Shown here: piece after piece, positions 43,492 to 53,346 of the stretch
How the letters are laid out: the number at the start of each line of letters is the position of its first letter
Numbering within the stretch: the first letter of the stretch is position 1
NCBI RefSeq assembly: GCF_014204945.1
Contig: NZ_JACHMN010000001.1
Coordinates: forward strand, 806,001-870,000
Origin: Allocatelliglobosispora scoriae
GTDB taxonomy: Bacteria > Actinomycetota > Actinomycetes > Mycobacteriales > Micromonosporaceae
Length of the DNA stretch: 64,000 nucleotides
Direction of reading: 5' to 3'
Notes under the pieces: generated by a model
The model's database searches: none
The model's input: only the letters and a program-made list of their open reading frames with translations
Told to the model about the DNA's origin: nothing
Program-made: the position numbers and the translations under genes

Positions 43492-44319
43492 ATGCTCCGT
43501 ATCCGTGCGCGCCGGGCCGCCCTGCTCGTCATCGCGGCCCTCAGCGGCGTCGCGTCCACCGTCGCGGCGTCCACCCCGGCGTTCGCAGACCTGCCCAGCG
43601 GCGTCGGATACTCGGCCTCCTGGGACTACTACACCTCCACTTCGTACCGCTACACCGCGACGCTGCCCGGAATCCGGCTCACCGGATACGGCACCGACAG
43701 CAACGGCACGCGCACCACCCTCGGTACGATCAGCGACATCGCCGCCGACAGCCGCTGCGGGCGGGTCGTGCTCTACGGCGGCTCGACCCTGCTGGCCGAC
43801 AAGACCGTCTGCGGTAACGGCACCTCGGTGAGCTACTCGACCGCCTCGTTCTCCGGCGTACTGAGCATCGTGTTCCACCGGATCGTCAGTGGCACCACGA
43901 CGGTCGACCACAGCTACACCTTCGCCGTCCCCAGCTCGGTCAACGACCCGCAGCTGCGCACCGTGGGCACCGGCGCGTCCTGGACCTACACCGACGACCA
44001 CTCCTTTGAATTCGCACTCCACCGGCCGACCGTCTCCCTGACCGGCAACGGCGCGCACCAGCCCTGGCAGAACCAGCGCAGCGTGCTCGCCGATCTGGAA
44101 CCGGGAGCGTTCCGATGCGCCACCGGCCGCGTCCAGAGCACCAACCTGACCGTCACAGGCGGCGACTGCAACGGCGATATCACCTTCATCGACGACTGGT
44201 TCTTCTCCGGCTGGGTCCTGCTCGAGGCGTGCGACACCGGCTCGATGTTCACCAACGTCGAGAACCCCGTCCCGGCGCTACCCAGGTGCGTGAGCATCCA
44301 GGTCCCGACCCCACGCTGA
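43492..44319 (+). CDS. secreted hypothetical protein
   Basis: A 275-residue protein with a Sec signal (ALLVIAALSGVASTVAAS, cleavage near AFA/D). The mature part is rich in Ser, Thr, Gly and Tyr and looks all-beta. Two cysteine pairs (SRCGRVV ... DKTVCGN; GAFRCATG ... GGDCNGD) could form disulfides. No family recognised. Upstream 265 bases hold the SDR terminator and its promoter. Confidence 0.7.
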   Translation: MLRIRARRAALLVIAALSGVASTVAASTPAFADLPSGVGYSASWDYYTSTSYRYTATLPGIRLTGYGTDSNGTRTTLGTISDIAADSRCGRVVLYGGSTLLADKTVCGNGTSVSYSTASFSGVLSIVFHRIVSGTTTVDHSYTFAVPSSVNDPQLRTVGTGASWTYTDDHSFEFALHRPTVSLTGNGAHQPWQNQRSVLADLEPGAFRCATGRVQSTNLTVTGGDCNGDITFIDDWFFSGWVLLEACDTGSMFTNVENPVPALPRCVSIQVPTPR

Positions 44320-44400
44320 AACCGCGAATTTCGTCCTCGGAGTGTCCGTCGGCAGCGGACGGCGTCACCTGAGTTCAGGTCCTGCGTACTGATGGTGGTT

Positions 44401-46698
44401 CTAGGCGTGGGACAGCCGATGCTTCTCCTGCGCCACGATGGTGCGGGCGAGCTGGACCTCGGAGATGTCGATGGCGCTCGCGGAGGCTTCGGCGATGGCG
44501 CTGTGCCGCACGTATGCGTCGAAAAGCTGGGCTTTGGAGCCGAGAATTTCGAGCATCCGCTGGTCTACCGAGTCGGCGATCAGCAGCCGGTGCACCTGGA
44601 CCGACCGCACCTGTCCCATGCGGTGTGCGCGGGCGACCGCCTGCGCCTCGGTGGAGGGTTTCACCTGCGGTTCGCACAGGATCACGACGGAGGCGGCCTG
44701 GATGTTGAGGCCGACGCCGCCTGCCTCGATCTGGCACACGAGCACGGCGTCGGAGTTCGAGGCGGTGAACCGGTCCACGATCCGCTGGCGCTCCATGGTC
44801 GGTGTCGAGCCGGTGATGGGCCCGCAGGCGCGTGGGCCGAGGGCCGCGCATACGGTTTCCAGGACGTCGCGGAAGTATGAGAACACCACGACTTTCCGTC
44901 CGTTCGCCATCGCCTCGTCCGTGATCTCCAGCAGCCGGCCGAGCTTGGCCGAGTCGCGAGGGTCGCTGACCGCGAACGCCGCGCGGCGCATGGCCATGAA
45001 GTTGCCCTCGTTCACCGCCGCCTCGTATGCCGCGCCGTCCTCGGCGCCGAACTCCTCCCACTCTTCGACCTGCACGACCTGCGGAAGTTCGGTGAGTACG
45101 TCGCGCTGGTTGCGCCGAAGGTAGACGGGAGCAGCCACCCGACGGAACTCCTTGGCGCCCTTCACACCGTGCTGGGCCTCCATCGTGGCGGCGATCTCCG
45201 GCCTCAGGTGCCCCACCAGTGCCACGAACTCGTCGACCCGGTTCTCCAGGGCCGTACCGGTGAGGAAGAGCACCCGTTCTGATGCGGAGGCGATCTCGTT
45301 GACGGCCTGCGATCGTCGGGCGTTGGGGTTCTTCACGTAATGCGCCTCGTCGACGACGAGCAGGGACGGCTTCGTCTGCGTACCGGTGAGGGTGCCGAGC
45401 GAACCGAACGTCGTGACCGCGACGCCGCCCTGGGAATGCCAGCGGGCCGTCGCCTGGGCACGGTCCGCGCCGTGCAGGGCGACCACCGGCAACGTCGAAT
45501 GCGCCGCGACCTCACGGGTCCAGTTGATGAGCACACTGGCCGGACACACCACCAGGAAATGGGTGGCGCCGCCCCCGGCGAGGTGCGCCATGGTCGCGAT
45601 CGCCTGGACCGTCTTGCCCAGTCCCATCTCGTCGCCCAGGATGACCCGCCGCTGCACCAGCACGAACCGGACCCCGAACGACTGATAGCCGCGCAGCCGC
45701 AGGCTGTCCGAGAGGTGGGACGTGTCGAGCCGCTGTGCGTTGATCCGCTCCACGATGTCGGCCGGCAGACGGCCCTCGGCCGCGGCGTCGTCGCCGCCGA
45801 GATCGACGACATGAGCGAGCAGTCCGTAGTAGGCCGCGGACCGCCGCTCGAAGTCCCGCCACACTTCCGCCGCGGTGGGAGCCTTGACCGCGAGAACGTC
45901 CCGCGACGCGCGCAGCAGACCGCTCGACGCGGCGTCCTGCATCAGTTCCCGTACCCGTGCCGCGGCACCGTCCGCGGCCTGCTTTCGACCGGCGGCCATG
46001 AACAGCCGGCGCACGTTGCCGACACCGGCCTCCCGCGCCTGCGCGCGATGCGCCGCCAGCTCCCGGGCGAGGTGCGCACCCCGCGCCTGGTGCGCCTCGC
46101 CGGCGTGGCGCACCGCCCCCCACACCGCGAGGGCCTGCAGCAGCCGGGTGGTCTGCGCGTCGGACGGGTCGAAGTCGATGCGGAACTGCAGCGAGTCCCG
46201 CGCCTCCTGCCGGACCCGCTGCGCCGCTTCGATCACCTTCGCGGCCTCGTCCTCCCCGATGCCGCACGCGAAAGCGAGCTTCTCCGGCTCGGCGCGCAGG
46301 ACATCGGCCACCGTGAAATAGCCCTTCTCCGGCAGCGTGTCCAGCCGCAGCCCGCCGTCGCCCGCATCGCGAATGGACTCGATCGACAGCTTCTCCGTCT
46401 GCGCCGACACCTGCCGCTCGCGGACCGCGTCGAAAGCCGCAACGGCCTCCGCACGCGCCGCGTCGACGACCTTGACCATCTGTTCCGCGTGCACCTGGGC
46501 CTTCTCGGCCCCGGCCAGCATGGCCCTGGTCGAACGACGACTGCTGCGCGACACGGGCGCCGTCCCGGTCACGCTCACCTTCGACCTGCCCAGCACCTCG
46601 CGCACATCACCCGACCGTACCCAGAGACCTGCCCTATGAAACTGCACCAGTTCGATTCGACGGCCGACGCTGATGAACCGCCCGATGGCAGGTCGCAC
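44401..46698 (-). CDS. SNF2-family DEAD/DEAH helicase
   Basis: A 765-residue SF2 ATPase of the SNF2/SMARCAL1-like type. An N-terminal ~300 residues include a helix-hairpin-helix-like segment (TVADVLRAEPEKLAFACGIG). Motif I is ILGDEMGLGKTVQAIATM, motif II LLVVDEAHYVKN, motif III FLTGTALENR, and helicase C contains VVVFSYFRDVLETV and VVILCEPQVKPSTEAQAVAR, HRMGQ. It probably remodels DNA-protein complexes or branched DNA. ATG 46698 has no good ribosome site; GTG 46647 is a possible start that fits the family N-terminus. Confidence 0.88.
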   Translation of the reverse strand: MRPAIGRFISVGRRIELVQFHRAGLWVRSGDVREVLGRSKVSVTGTAPVSRSSRRSTRAMLAGAEKAQVHAEQMVKVVDAARAEAVAAFDAVRERQVSAQTEKLSIESIRDAGDGGLRLDTLPEKGYFTVADVLRAEPEKLAFACGIGEDEAAKVIEAAQRVRQEARDSLQFRIDFDPSDAQTTRLLQALAVWGAVRHAGEAHQARGAHLARELAAHRAQAREAGVGNVRRLFMAAGRKQAADGAAARVRELMQDAASSGLLRASRDVLAVKAPTAAEVWRDFERRSAAYYGLLAHVVDLGGDDAAAEGRLPADIVERINAQRLDTSHLSDSLRLRGYQSFGVRFVLVQRRVILGDEMGLGKTVQAIATMAHLAGGGATHFLVVCPASVLINWTREVAAHSTLPVVALHGADRAQATARWHSQGGVAVTTFGSLGTLTGTQTKPSLLVVDEAHYVKNPNARRSQAVNEIASASERVLFLTGTALENRVDEFVALVGHLRPEIAATMEAQHGVKGAKEFRRVAAPVYLRRNQRDVLTELPQVVQVEEWEEFGAEDGAAYEAAVNEGNFMAMRRAAFAVSDPRDSAKLGRLLEITDEAMANGRKVVVFSYFRDVLETVCAALGPRACGPITGSTPTMERQRIVDRFTASNSDAVLVCQIEAGGVGLNIQAASVVILCEPQVKPSTEAQAVARAHRMGQVRSVQVHRLLIADSVDQRMLEILGSKAQLFDAYVRHSAIAEASASAIDISEVQLARTIVAQEKHRLSHA

Positions 46699-46984
46699 TC
46701 TCTTGCTCCGAGGTGGGTCAGACCCAGCGCGGCGGTGCAGGCGGCGCGACGGAGGATGACGGCCGGCTGCTGACCTACGTTGCTGGACGGGACCACCGAT
46801 CGCAGCGACCTGCGGGACAGCGGGTCCTCAAGATCGTTCGTTGGACACGTCGCAGTAGATCTGACCCGCGACCACCACGCTCACACATGCGACCCGACAG
46901 CCCTGAAACGGGTGGAGGTTGCCGGTCATCCGGTGGCAGGGCTGTGACAGGCTGAACGAATTACCACCGGAGTCAGGAGCAGCC

Positions 46985-47725
46985 ATGACAGCCACGGAAG
47001 CACTCGGCGTCGACATCGGCGGCAGCGGGATCAAAGGCGCGCCGGTCGACCTGGTCCGGGGGGCGTTGATCCGCGAACGAGTGCGCATCCCCACGCCCAG
47101 CCCGGCCACCCCGGAAGCGGTCGCGGCGACGCTCACCCAACTGCTGGCGGAGATCGGGACGGACGGCCCGGTCGGGGTGACGCTCCCGGCGGTGGTCACG
47201 CACGGCGTCGCGCGCACGGCCGCGAACATCGACAAATCCTGGATGGGTACGGACGCAGCCGCCCTCTTCACCGCCGCGACCGGACGCCGTGTCTCCGTCG
47301 TCAACGACGCCGACGCGGCGGGCCTCGCCGAGGTCCGCTACGGCGCCGGGGCGGGACGCGACGGCGTGGTCATCGTGGTGACGCTGGGGACGGGGATCGG
47401 CAGCGCCGTCTTCACCGACGGCGTCCTGCTGCCGAACACCGAACTCGGCCACCTGCACCTGCACCACGGCGACGCCGAGGCCTGGGCCGCCGACTCGGCC
47501 CGCGAGCGCGACGACCTGTCCTGGGAGGAGTACGCCGAGCGCCTGGAGCAGTATTTCCGCCTTCTGCACGGGCTGTTCTGGCCGGATCTGATCATCGTCG
47601 GCGGCGGGATCAGCAAGAAGTCGGAAAAATACCTACCGCTGATCAACGTCGACACCGAAGTCGTTCCGGCAGTCCTCCAGAACAGCGCCGGCATCGTCGG
47701 CGCCGCCATGCACGCCCCGCAGTAG
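46985..47725 (+). CDS. ppgK: polyphosphate glucokinase (ROK family)
   Basis: A 246-residue ROK kinase with the actinobacterial PpgK pattern. Phosphate-1 motif [12 protein letters not shown], adenosine/polyP region [20 protein letters not shown] and sugar-binding [15 protein letters not shown]. It phosphorylates glucose using polyphosphate or ATP, which fits a cell that imports glucose released by the secreted glucanases. AGGAG precedes ATG 46985. Confidence 0.93.
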   Translation: MTATEALGVDIGGSGIKGAPVDLVRGALIRERVRIPTPSPATPEAVAATLTQLLAEIGTDGPVGVTLPAVVTHGVARTAANIDKSWMGTDAAALFTAATGRRVSVVNDADAAGLAEVRYGAGAGRDGVVIVVTLGTGIGSAVFTDGVLLPNTELGHLHLHHGDAEAWAADSARERDDLSWEEYAERLEQYFRLLHGLFWPDLIIVGGGISKKSEKYLPLINVDTEVVPAVLQNSAGIVGAAMHAPQ

Positions 47726-47835
47726 TCTTCTCCCCGCAAGAAGGACGCCGGGTGGCGCCGTAGCCGACGGTGCGCAGCCGTGAGCGGCGACGACCAGCCG
47801 CGCATCGCGCGAGCCCTGCCGCTGCGTCTCGGCAT

Positions 47836-48339
47836 CTACACCGCGACGCGATGCTCGGCCTCCTCCAGGTGGGTCGGTGCGAGCAGGAGCCTGCGCAGTT
47901 CGGCAGACCACGGCAGGGTACGCCCGGTGGCGTGCTCGACCTGTACGGCGATCAGGCGACCCTTCGCGCAGAGCCGCTGCATCGGGCCGCGAATGGTGAA
48001 CGCGTACTCGATCGACGTGGTGCCGACCCGCAGGACCAGGAGCCGGACCGTCGCCAGGTCGTGGACGCCCAGCCGGGACGTGAACGACACCTCGACGTGG
48101 ACCCGGGCGAGGCCGAGGAACGGCTCGCCGGGCGCCACCGACCGGTGCAGCAAAGACTCCGCCTGCTCGACCAGCCTCATCGCCGTCGTGTTGTGCCAGT
48201 AGGAAGAGGCATCCGTATCCATCCACGTGATCTCATGCCGCACGGTGACCCCGGCGCCAGGGTCGCCGAGGAAACCTGCGAATTCCTCATCCAGTTCGAG
48301 CACGTCAGCGTCCCATCGTCCGGCTCCGGAGGTGATCAA
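47836..48339 (-). CDS. acyl-CoA thioesterase-like hotdog protein (4HBT type)
   Basis: A 167-residue single hotdog domain. The catalytic-loop pattern HEITWMDTDASSYWHNTTAM matches 4-hydroxybenzoyl-CoA thioesterase-like proteins (Asp followed by a conserved Asn/His), and the long helix LVEQAESLLHRS follows. The start is set at TTG 48339 with GAGG just upstream; it is uncertain. It is convergent with ppgK, and its substrate is not evident from the neighbours. Confidence 0.75.
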   Translation of the reverse strand: MITSGAGRWDADVLELDEEFAGFLGDPGAGVTVRHEITWMDTDASSYWHNTTAMRLVEQAESLLHRSVAPGEPFLGLARVHVEVSFTSRLGVHDLATVRLLVLRVGTTSIEYAFTIRGPMQRLCAKGRLIAVQVEHATGRTLPWSAELRRLLLAPTHLEEAEHRVAV

Positions 48340-48619
48340 CCAACCTCAAAATCACACAAAGTGACCATAGTCCACCAAATAGCTACTGTCGGTGATTGAC
48401 TGCGCAGACTCCGGGTCCGCCAGGTTCGGTCGTCCAGATACTGAACGTGCTCGGCGTCGACGCGGCGGTTTCTTGTGAACAGCGGCAGCACTCCCGGGAG
48501 AAATGCGGCATTTGTCAACGCAGAGTGACAGCCGGCGGACCGACGACGCTGTTAGTTCGGAACCACCACCCGTCTTCCGCCGCGACCCCGTCGTTGAGTC
48601 CCAGCCGTCGGGCCAAGGG

Positions 48620-48803
48620 CTGACGGCCGCCCATGCCCTGCGGCTGGACGGCGAACACCACGGCCCGCTGTGGAGCCTGCCGCTGCAGCAGGTGGTCTAC
48701 CGGCAGCTCAGATACCTCGTCGTCATCCGGTCTGCCGTGACGGCACCGCTCGGCTGCCGCCCGCCTGGCACCGCATGGCGAGGACCGGTGCAGCCACTAT
48801 CGC
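48620..48803 (+). pseudogene. remnant of a GT2 polysaccharide-synthase-like C-terminus
   Basis: The stretch reads PLWSLPLQQVVYRQLRYLVV then IRSAVTAPLG, and after a frame change ARLPPAWHRMARTGAATI. This matches from memory the end of actinobacterial family 2 glycosyltransferases (PLQQ-YRQLMYLV ... W-KL-RTG). There is no upstream catalytic part and a frame break near 48750, so it is a dead fragment. Confidence 0.5.
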
Positions 48804-48857
48804 TTGCGCGTCCACCGGCAACCACTGACGGAATGTCACATGCAACAGGAGGCGCAA

Positions 48858-49184
48858 ATGCCGAGCACACCGACACTGACGCACACTCTGACCAGGGACG
48901 GGTCCGCCCAAACCCTCGGCATTCACGGAATGGTCGACTTCTCCAACGCCGACGCGCTATCGCGATGGCTCAACTCAGCTGTTTCGACCGAATGCACATC
49001 ACTGGTCCTGGACTTACGACACCTCGACTTCATCGACTCCTCTGGAGCGCGAAGCCTGATCGAGGGACACCGGCTGGCGGCAACCCACGGAGTGTGGATC
49101 AAGGCCGTTGGGGCATCACCGATAGTCCTGCGCACACTCAGCCTTCTAGGAGTGACCGACCTGTTTGATATCGCCCCTCTCTGA
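48858..49184 (+). CDS. STAS-domain anti-anti-sigma factor-like protein
   Basis: A 108-residue single STAS domain. The kinase target is in LRHLDFIDSSGARSLIEGHR; VDFSNADALSRWL and LSLLGVTDLFDI complete the fold. A perfect AGGAGG is at 48847-48852, five bases before ATG 48858, which fixes the start. It differs clearly from the STAS protein at 10340-10660. No kinase or sigma gene nearby. Confidence 0.85.
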   Translation: MPSTPTLTHTLTRDGSAQTLGIHGMVDFSNADALSRWLNSAVSTECTSLVLDLRHLDFIDSSGARSLIEGHRLAATHGVWIKAVGASPIVLRTLSLLGVTDLFDIAPL

Positions 49185-49473
49185 CGCGGTGCCACGCCAC
49201 ATGACCGCTGCCTGCCTATCCATGGCGCGAGAGATCCAGGCTGAGGTCCGCTGACGCACGGACCAGCCTCGACGGCGCGTCCAGGCGGGCGGGGAAATAT
49301 CTCTCGCTAGCACAAGGTGGCGCCCGACCGAAACGTGGAACCTGAACGTGAACGGCGGGCGGAGGCGTGCAGGGAGCGGCCAGCGGGTCGGACGAGCGGT
49401 TCGACTCGCCGATCCGGACACCGGTCGGCGAGGCGAACCACGAAGCAGGCATCGGGCTGGCTGCGTGCGAGCG

Positions 49474-50379
49474 CTACCGGGCGTCCCAGAGGGCTGCGAC
49501 GTGCCGGGCGTCGGTGCCGCAGCAGCCCCCGACGATACGCAGTGCGGGCAGGTCACGGCGGATCGAGTCGAGCGTGACGCGCAGGTCGGGGATGTCGCCC
49601 TCGTCGAGCTCCTCGGCGGCGTCGAGTTCGGCATGGGTCAGCCGGGAGGCGTTGGGCCGCAGCGCGGCGATCATGCGGGTGGCGGATGCGTCGAGGCCGT
49701 GGGCGATGTGGTCGGGGTGGGCGCAGTTGACCCCGAAGTAGGCGACCGGGCCCGCGTCGGCGGTCTCGTCGATGGCGGCGCCGAGCGCGGTCCCGTCGGG
49801 CAGGCGGCCGTCGGTCTCGACCGTGAACGAGATCGCGACGGGGAGCCCGGCATCTCTGGCGGCACGCACGATCCCGGCCGCCTCGGCGGCGGTGGTCATG
49901 GTCATGGCATGGGCGAGGTCGGCGCCGGCTGCGGCGAAGGCCTCGATCTGCGGGCGGTGGTAGCGGGCGGCTTCGGCGGTCTCGGGCCGCTCGCCGGCGA
50001 CGTAGCCGTCGCCGCGTGGGCCGATCACTCCGGACAGTGCGACGTGGTCGATGCCGGTCCAGCGCTGCCGGAACTGTCGGAGGAACTCGATCGCGGTCCG
50101 GTTGATCCGGTCCAGCGCGGCGGGGTCGTAGCCGAGGGTTGCTCCCCAGTCCGGGTTGGCCCGCCAGGTCGGCGACTCCAGCAGCAGGCCGGCTCCGGCG
50201 CGGTCGGCGATGGCGGCGTACCCGTCGTAGTAGCTGGTGAGGTGGTCGCGGCCGGTGGCGTGCTCCAGGAGCGGGAACGACGCGAAACCCGGCAGGTCGA
50301 GCCCGTGATGGTAGATGAGGTCCGTCTCCAGGCCGCCGTCGGTGACGTAGCGGGCTTCGCCGGATATGTCGAAGGTCAT
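49474..50379 (-). CDS. homocysteine S-methyltransferase
   Basis: A 301-residue zinc-dependent methyltransferase. It starts VTDGGLETDLIYHHGLDLPG and has the zinc ligands: Cys in FGVNCAHPDH and the pair in RIVGGCCGTDARH. It transfers a methyl group (from S-methylmethionine, SAM or a related donor) to homocysteine. GGAGG precedes ATG 50379. It diverges from a TetR gene over two operator-like repeats, so it is probably that regulator's target. Confidence 0.9.
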   Translation of the reverse strand: MTFDISGEARYVTDGGLETDLIYHHGLDLPGFASFPLLEHATGRDHLTSYYDGYAAIADRAGAGLLLESPTWRANPDWGATLGYDPAALDRINRTAIEFLRQFRQRWTGIDHVALSGVIGPRGDGYVAGERPETAEAARYHRPQIEAFAAAGADLAHAMTMTTAAEAAGIVRAARDAGLPVAISFTVETDGRLPDGTALGAAIDETADAGPVAYFGVNCAHPDHIAHGLDASATRMIAALRPNASRLTHAELDAAEELDEGDIPDLRVTLDSIRRDLPALRIVGGCCGTDARHVAALWDAR

Positions 50380-50395
50380 GGCCGCCTCCAAGGAT

Positions 50396-50434
50396 CAGAC
50401 TGTTTAGTCTGATTGAAGCAGACCAAACAGTCTG
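50396..50434. promoter_or_regulatory. paired TetR operators in a divergent promoter
   Basis: CAGACTGTTTAGTCTG at 50396-50411 and CAGACCAAACAGTCTG at 50419-50434 are two copies of a CAGACY-N4-AGTCTG dyad. Together they also form a larger inverted repeat centred between them. They lie 17 bases above the methyltransferase start and 14 bases above the TetR start. Confidence 0.8.
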
Positions 50435-50448
50435 GTACAAGGATGTGC

Positions 50449-51048
50449 ATGGCACGCGACAGCACGGCTACCCGGGAGCGCATCCTTCAGGCCGCTGAGC
50501 GCCTGGTGCTCGAGTACGGCTTCGGCTCGACCACGGTGGACGGCGTCGTGGCCGCGTCGGGCACGTCGAAGGGCGCGTTCTTCCACCACTTCGCCGGCAA
50601 GGACGACCTGGCCAAAGCCCTCGTCGCCCGGATCGCCGCCGCCGACCACCACGTGCTCGCCGCAGCGCTCGACTCCATCGCCCCGCTCACCGAGCCGACG
50701 GCGCGGCTGCTGGAGTTCCTCGCCTACTTCGAGCGGTCGGCCGACACGGTCACCGCCGAGGAATCCGGCTGCCTCTACATCAGCGTCCTGACCGAACGCC
50801 AGCTCATCGACACCGGGACGGCGGACCAGATCGTGGCGGTCGTCCACGCCTGGCGTGCCGCCCTCACCGACCTGATCCAGGACGCCTTCCATGGCCGGCC
50901 GCCCACCGGGATCGACGCCGAACGCCTCGCCGACCACTTCTTCGTCACCTTCGAAGGCGCGTTCCTGCTCAGCCGCGCCACCGGCGAACCCCACCTCGCC
51001 GCCCAGCTGCGCGTCATGCGGCTGATGGTGACCGCACTGCTCACCTGA
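50449..51048 (+). CDS. TetR-family repressor
   Basis: A 199-residue TetR protein. HTH at about 8-55 (RERILQAAERLVLEYGFGST, GTSKGAFFHHFAGKDDLAKA). The ligand domain resembles the TetR_C group of YxaF/LmrA-type proteins (ESGCLYISVLTERQLID). ATG 50449 has AAGGA five bases upstream. Divergent to the homocysteine methyltransferase gene. Confidence 0.87.
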   Translation: MARDSTATRERILQAAERLVLEYGFGSTTVDGVVAASGTSKGAFFHHFAGKDDLAKALVARIAAADHHVLAAALDSIAPLTEPTARLLEFLAYFERSADTVTAEESGCLYISVLTERQLIDTGTADQIVAVVHAWRAALTDLIQDAFHGRPPTGIDAERLADHFFVTFEGAFLLSRATGEPHLAAQLRVMRLMVTALLT

Positions 51049-51234
51049 CTTTGTTCAGACGGCCGCCACCCGTTCGGCCAAGCTCGGCCAGCCCGTCACC
51101 CGCCGTCCGCAAGCTGCTCGCCTAACTGCGCAAAGTGCAGGGCGGGGTGATCCGCATCGGCCGCGAGGCGCTGCGCTGGGCCGGTCCCGGTAGCGCCCCG
51201 CGGAACGCTCGAACGAGACGTCACACGTGCGCGT

Positions 51235-51972
51235 TCACGCGTTCGGGTCCCATTCTGCGAGCTGCTCCATCGGCTCGGTGTCGCCGGTGGTCTCCAGGCC
51301 GTCGAACGAGGTGCGGTCGTAGAAGTAGAGGACCAGTTCGCTGGCGGTGCCTCGCATCGCCATGTCGCCCGGCTCGGCGTCGGCGGCGAGGTCGTCGCAG
51401 CGGACGCCGTCGTCGTTGAGGGTCAGGCGCCAGGAGCGGCCCTCGGTCGCGTGCAGGTCGATGGTCGCGGGCTTGAACGGCCAGGGGACGGTCGTCGCCG
51501 AGACGGTCGTGAGGAACTCGTCGACGCCCTCGACCGCGACGTCCGTCGGCAGCGGCTGCGCGGACCCCTGGGTGAGCTGGGCGTCGTAGGTGTGGACGGC
51601 GATCTCCTGGATCTGGTGCCGGGCCACGGCTGCGCTGTTCTGCGGGGCCTGCGAGCGGCCCCACCAGGTCCAGCAGCCGCGGTCCGGGCCGGCCTCGCGC
51701 ATGACGTCGAGCATGAGTCCGGTCGACTCGGCGAGCCAGGCGTCCAGGGCTTCACGGTCGCGGGGCGCGGTCGGGGCGCCTTTCGGGTTCGTCTTCGCCG
51801 GGGGTTCCGCGCCCGGGCCCGCCGCGATGATGGCGGCCTGGCGGCGGCGGCCGTCGCCCAGGTGCTGCGCCAGGTCGCGCAGCGTCCAGTCCGGGCAGGT
51901 CGGGACCTGGGCGTCAAGGTCGGGGGCGGACGCGATCGCGGCGCGGAACGCGGCCGAGCGGTCTTCGATCAA
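51235..51972 (-). CDS. maleylpyruvate-isomerase-family (DinB-like, mycothiol-type) protein
   Basis: A 245-residue protein of the actinobacterial maleylpyruvate isomerase N-terminal family. DAQVPTCPDWTLRDLAQHLG is the signature, with the metal histidine in QHLG and others in RHQIQEIAVHTYDAQL; the C-terminal part carries DLAADAEPGDMAMRGTASEL. These act on mycothiol conjugates or have unknown roles. A function in aromatic catabolism is possible but not supported by its neighbours. Confidence 0.85.
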   Translation of the reverse strand: MIEDRSAAFRAAIASAPDLDAQVPTCPDWTLRDLAQHLGDGRRRQAAIIAAGPGAEPPAKTNPKGAPTAPRDREALDAWLAESTGLMLDVMREAGPDRGCWTWWGRSQAPQNSAAVARHQIQEIAVHTYDAQLTQGSAQPLPTDVAVEGVDEFLTTVSATTVPWPFKPATIDLHATEGRSWRLTLNDDGVRCDDLAADAEPGDMAMRGTASELVLYFYDRTSFDGLETTGDTEPMEQLAEWDPNA

Positions 51973-52140
51973 CCGCAGGACCTCGGAGAAACTCCAAAGT
52001 GTTGTGCACCTCGGTTGTCTACCACTGTGCTGCGGCCGCCGGATAGCGAATTTGCCGGATGGGCGCGCCGACAGCTTCGCGGGGCGGCGGCGCCGTCATG
52101 GAACACGGCGCTGGCGGGCCAGCAGTTCGGTGACCGGGAC

Positions 52141-52165
52141 GCCGGGCCCGGCTGCCGGGCCCGGC
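52141..52165 (-). terminator. hairpin terminator of the M20/ABC operon
   Basis: Perfect 11-bp stem, GCCGGGCCCGG at 52141-52151 and its complement at 52155-52165, loop CTG, nine bases past the M20 gene stop. Confidence 0.75.
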
Positions 52166-52173
52166 GCTGCGGC

Positions 52174-53346
52174 TCACGATGCGGCGACGACCTCGATGAG
52201 CCCGGCGAGCAGGGCGACCCGTGGGACGACGGACGACAGGTCGAGCCACTCGTCGGGCCCGTGGTCTCCCCCGCCGACCGGACCGAGCCCGTCGAGGACC
52301 GGTGCTCCGTTCGCCGCGAGCAGGTTGGCGTCGGCGCACCCCCCGGTGGCCGCGTGGGTGACGGTGAGGCCGAGCGCCGCGCCGACACGCTCAGCGGCCA
52401 GGAGCAGCCGGTCCGTGCCCGCCCCGCCGGACCACGGCGGGGCCGGGGCGACGATCCGCATGCTCCCCGCGACCCCCGTGACGACCGGCAACCGGGCCAG
52501 CGTCGAGATCTCCGCCAGCGCGGCGTCGAACACGGCCGGATCGGCGGCACGCAGGTCGACGACGAGGTGTGCCCGCTCGGCGACCACGTTGGGCCGGGTG
52601 CCGGCCCGCAGCACGCCGACGTTGACCGTCAGGTCGGGAGCGGACCCGTTGAGCTGCTGCAGGGCGACGGTGAGGTGGGCTGCGGCGAGGGCGGCGTTGG
52701 CGCCGCGTTCGGGTTCGATGCCTGCGTGTGCGGCTCGTCCGATGAGGTCGATCTCGATGTCGGCGACGCCCTTGCGGGCGGTGACGAGATCTCCGTTGTC
52801 GCGGGCGCACTCGAGGCAGAGGACCGCGTCCGCGCCGGTGGCGAGCCCGGTCAGCAGCTCCCTGCTGCCGATGGAACCGATCTCCTCATCGGGGGTGGCG
52901 ATGAGGATCAGCTCGCCGCAGCTGAGACTGCCCGTGGCGGCCAGGACCTCGACCGCGGCGAGTCCGGCGAGCAGGCCGCCCTTGTCGTCGCTGACGCCCG
53001 GTCCGTGGGCGCGCCCGGTGGTGGTGTCGACCGTGAACGGCCGTGCTTGCGCGGTCCCGGCCGGGAAGACCGTGTCGAGGTGGGCTGCGAGCAGGATGCG
53101 CCGGGTGCCGGTGCCGCGCATCCGGGCGACGACGGCGTCGCCGAGCGGTTCGCCGTCGGGACCGGTGACGGGGTGGCGGCGGACGGACAGGCCGGCGTTC
53201 TCGGCGTACCCGGACAGCAGGGTTGCGACCTGGTGCAGGCCGGCGACCTGGCGGGAGCCGCTGTCGACCGCGACGAGTTCGGCGAGGCGGGCGATGAACG
53301 CCGGGTAGCGGGCTTCGGCGGCGGCCCGCAGCGCGTCGGGGTTCAC
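52174..53346 (-). CDS. M20 family metallopeptidase (carboxypeptidase G2-like)
   Basis: A 390-residue cytosolic dizinc peptidase. Metal and catalytic sites are visible: [13 protein letters not shown] (His, Asp), [11 protein letters not shown] (bridging Asp), [12 protein letters not shown] (catalytic Glu and ligand Glu), ECARDNG and a C-terminal His in [10 protein letters not shown]. The lid domain has [16 protein letters not shown]. It has no signal peptide, so it should act on imported substrate. It overlaps the ABC ATPase gene by ATGA and sits in a locus with two secreted cyanophycinase-like enzymes; beta-aspartyl-arginine is a plausible substrate. Confidence 0.88.
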   Translation of the reverse strand: MNPDALRAAAEARYPAFIARLAELVAVDSGSRQVAGLHQVATLLSGYAENAGLSVRRHPVTGPDGEPLGDAVVARMRGTGTRRILLAAHLDTVFPAGTAQARPFTVDTTTGRAHGPGVSDDKGGLLAGLAAVEVLAATGSLSCGELILIATPDEEIGSIGSRELLTGLATGADAVLCLECARDNGDLVTARKGVADIEIDLIGRAAHAGIEPERGANAALAAAHLTVALQQLNGSAPDLTVNVGVLRAGTRPNVVAERAHLVVDLRAADPAVFDAALAEISTLARLPVVTGVAGSMRIVAPAPPWSGGAGTDRLLLAAERVGAALGLTVTHAATGGCADANLLAANGAPVLDGLGPVGGGDHGPDEWLDLSSVVPRVALLAGLIEVVAAS

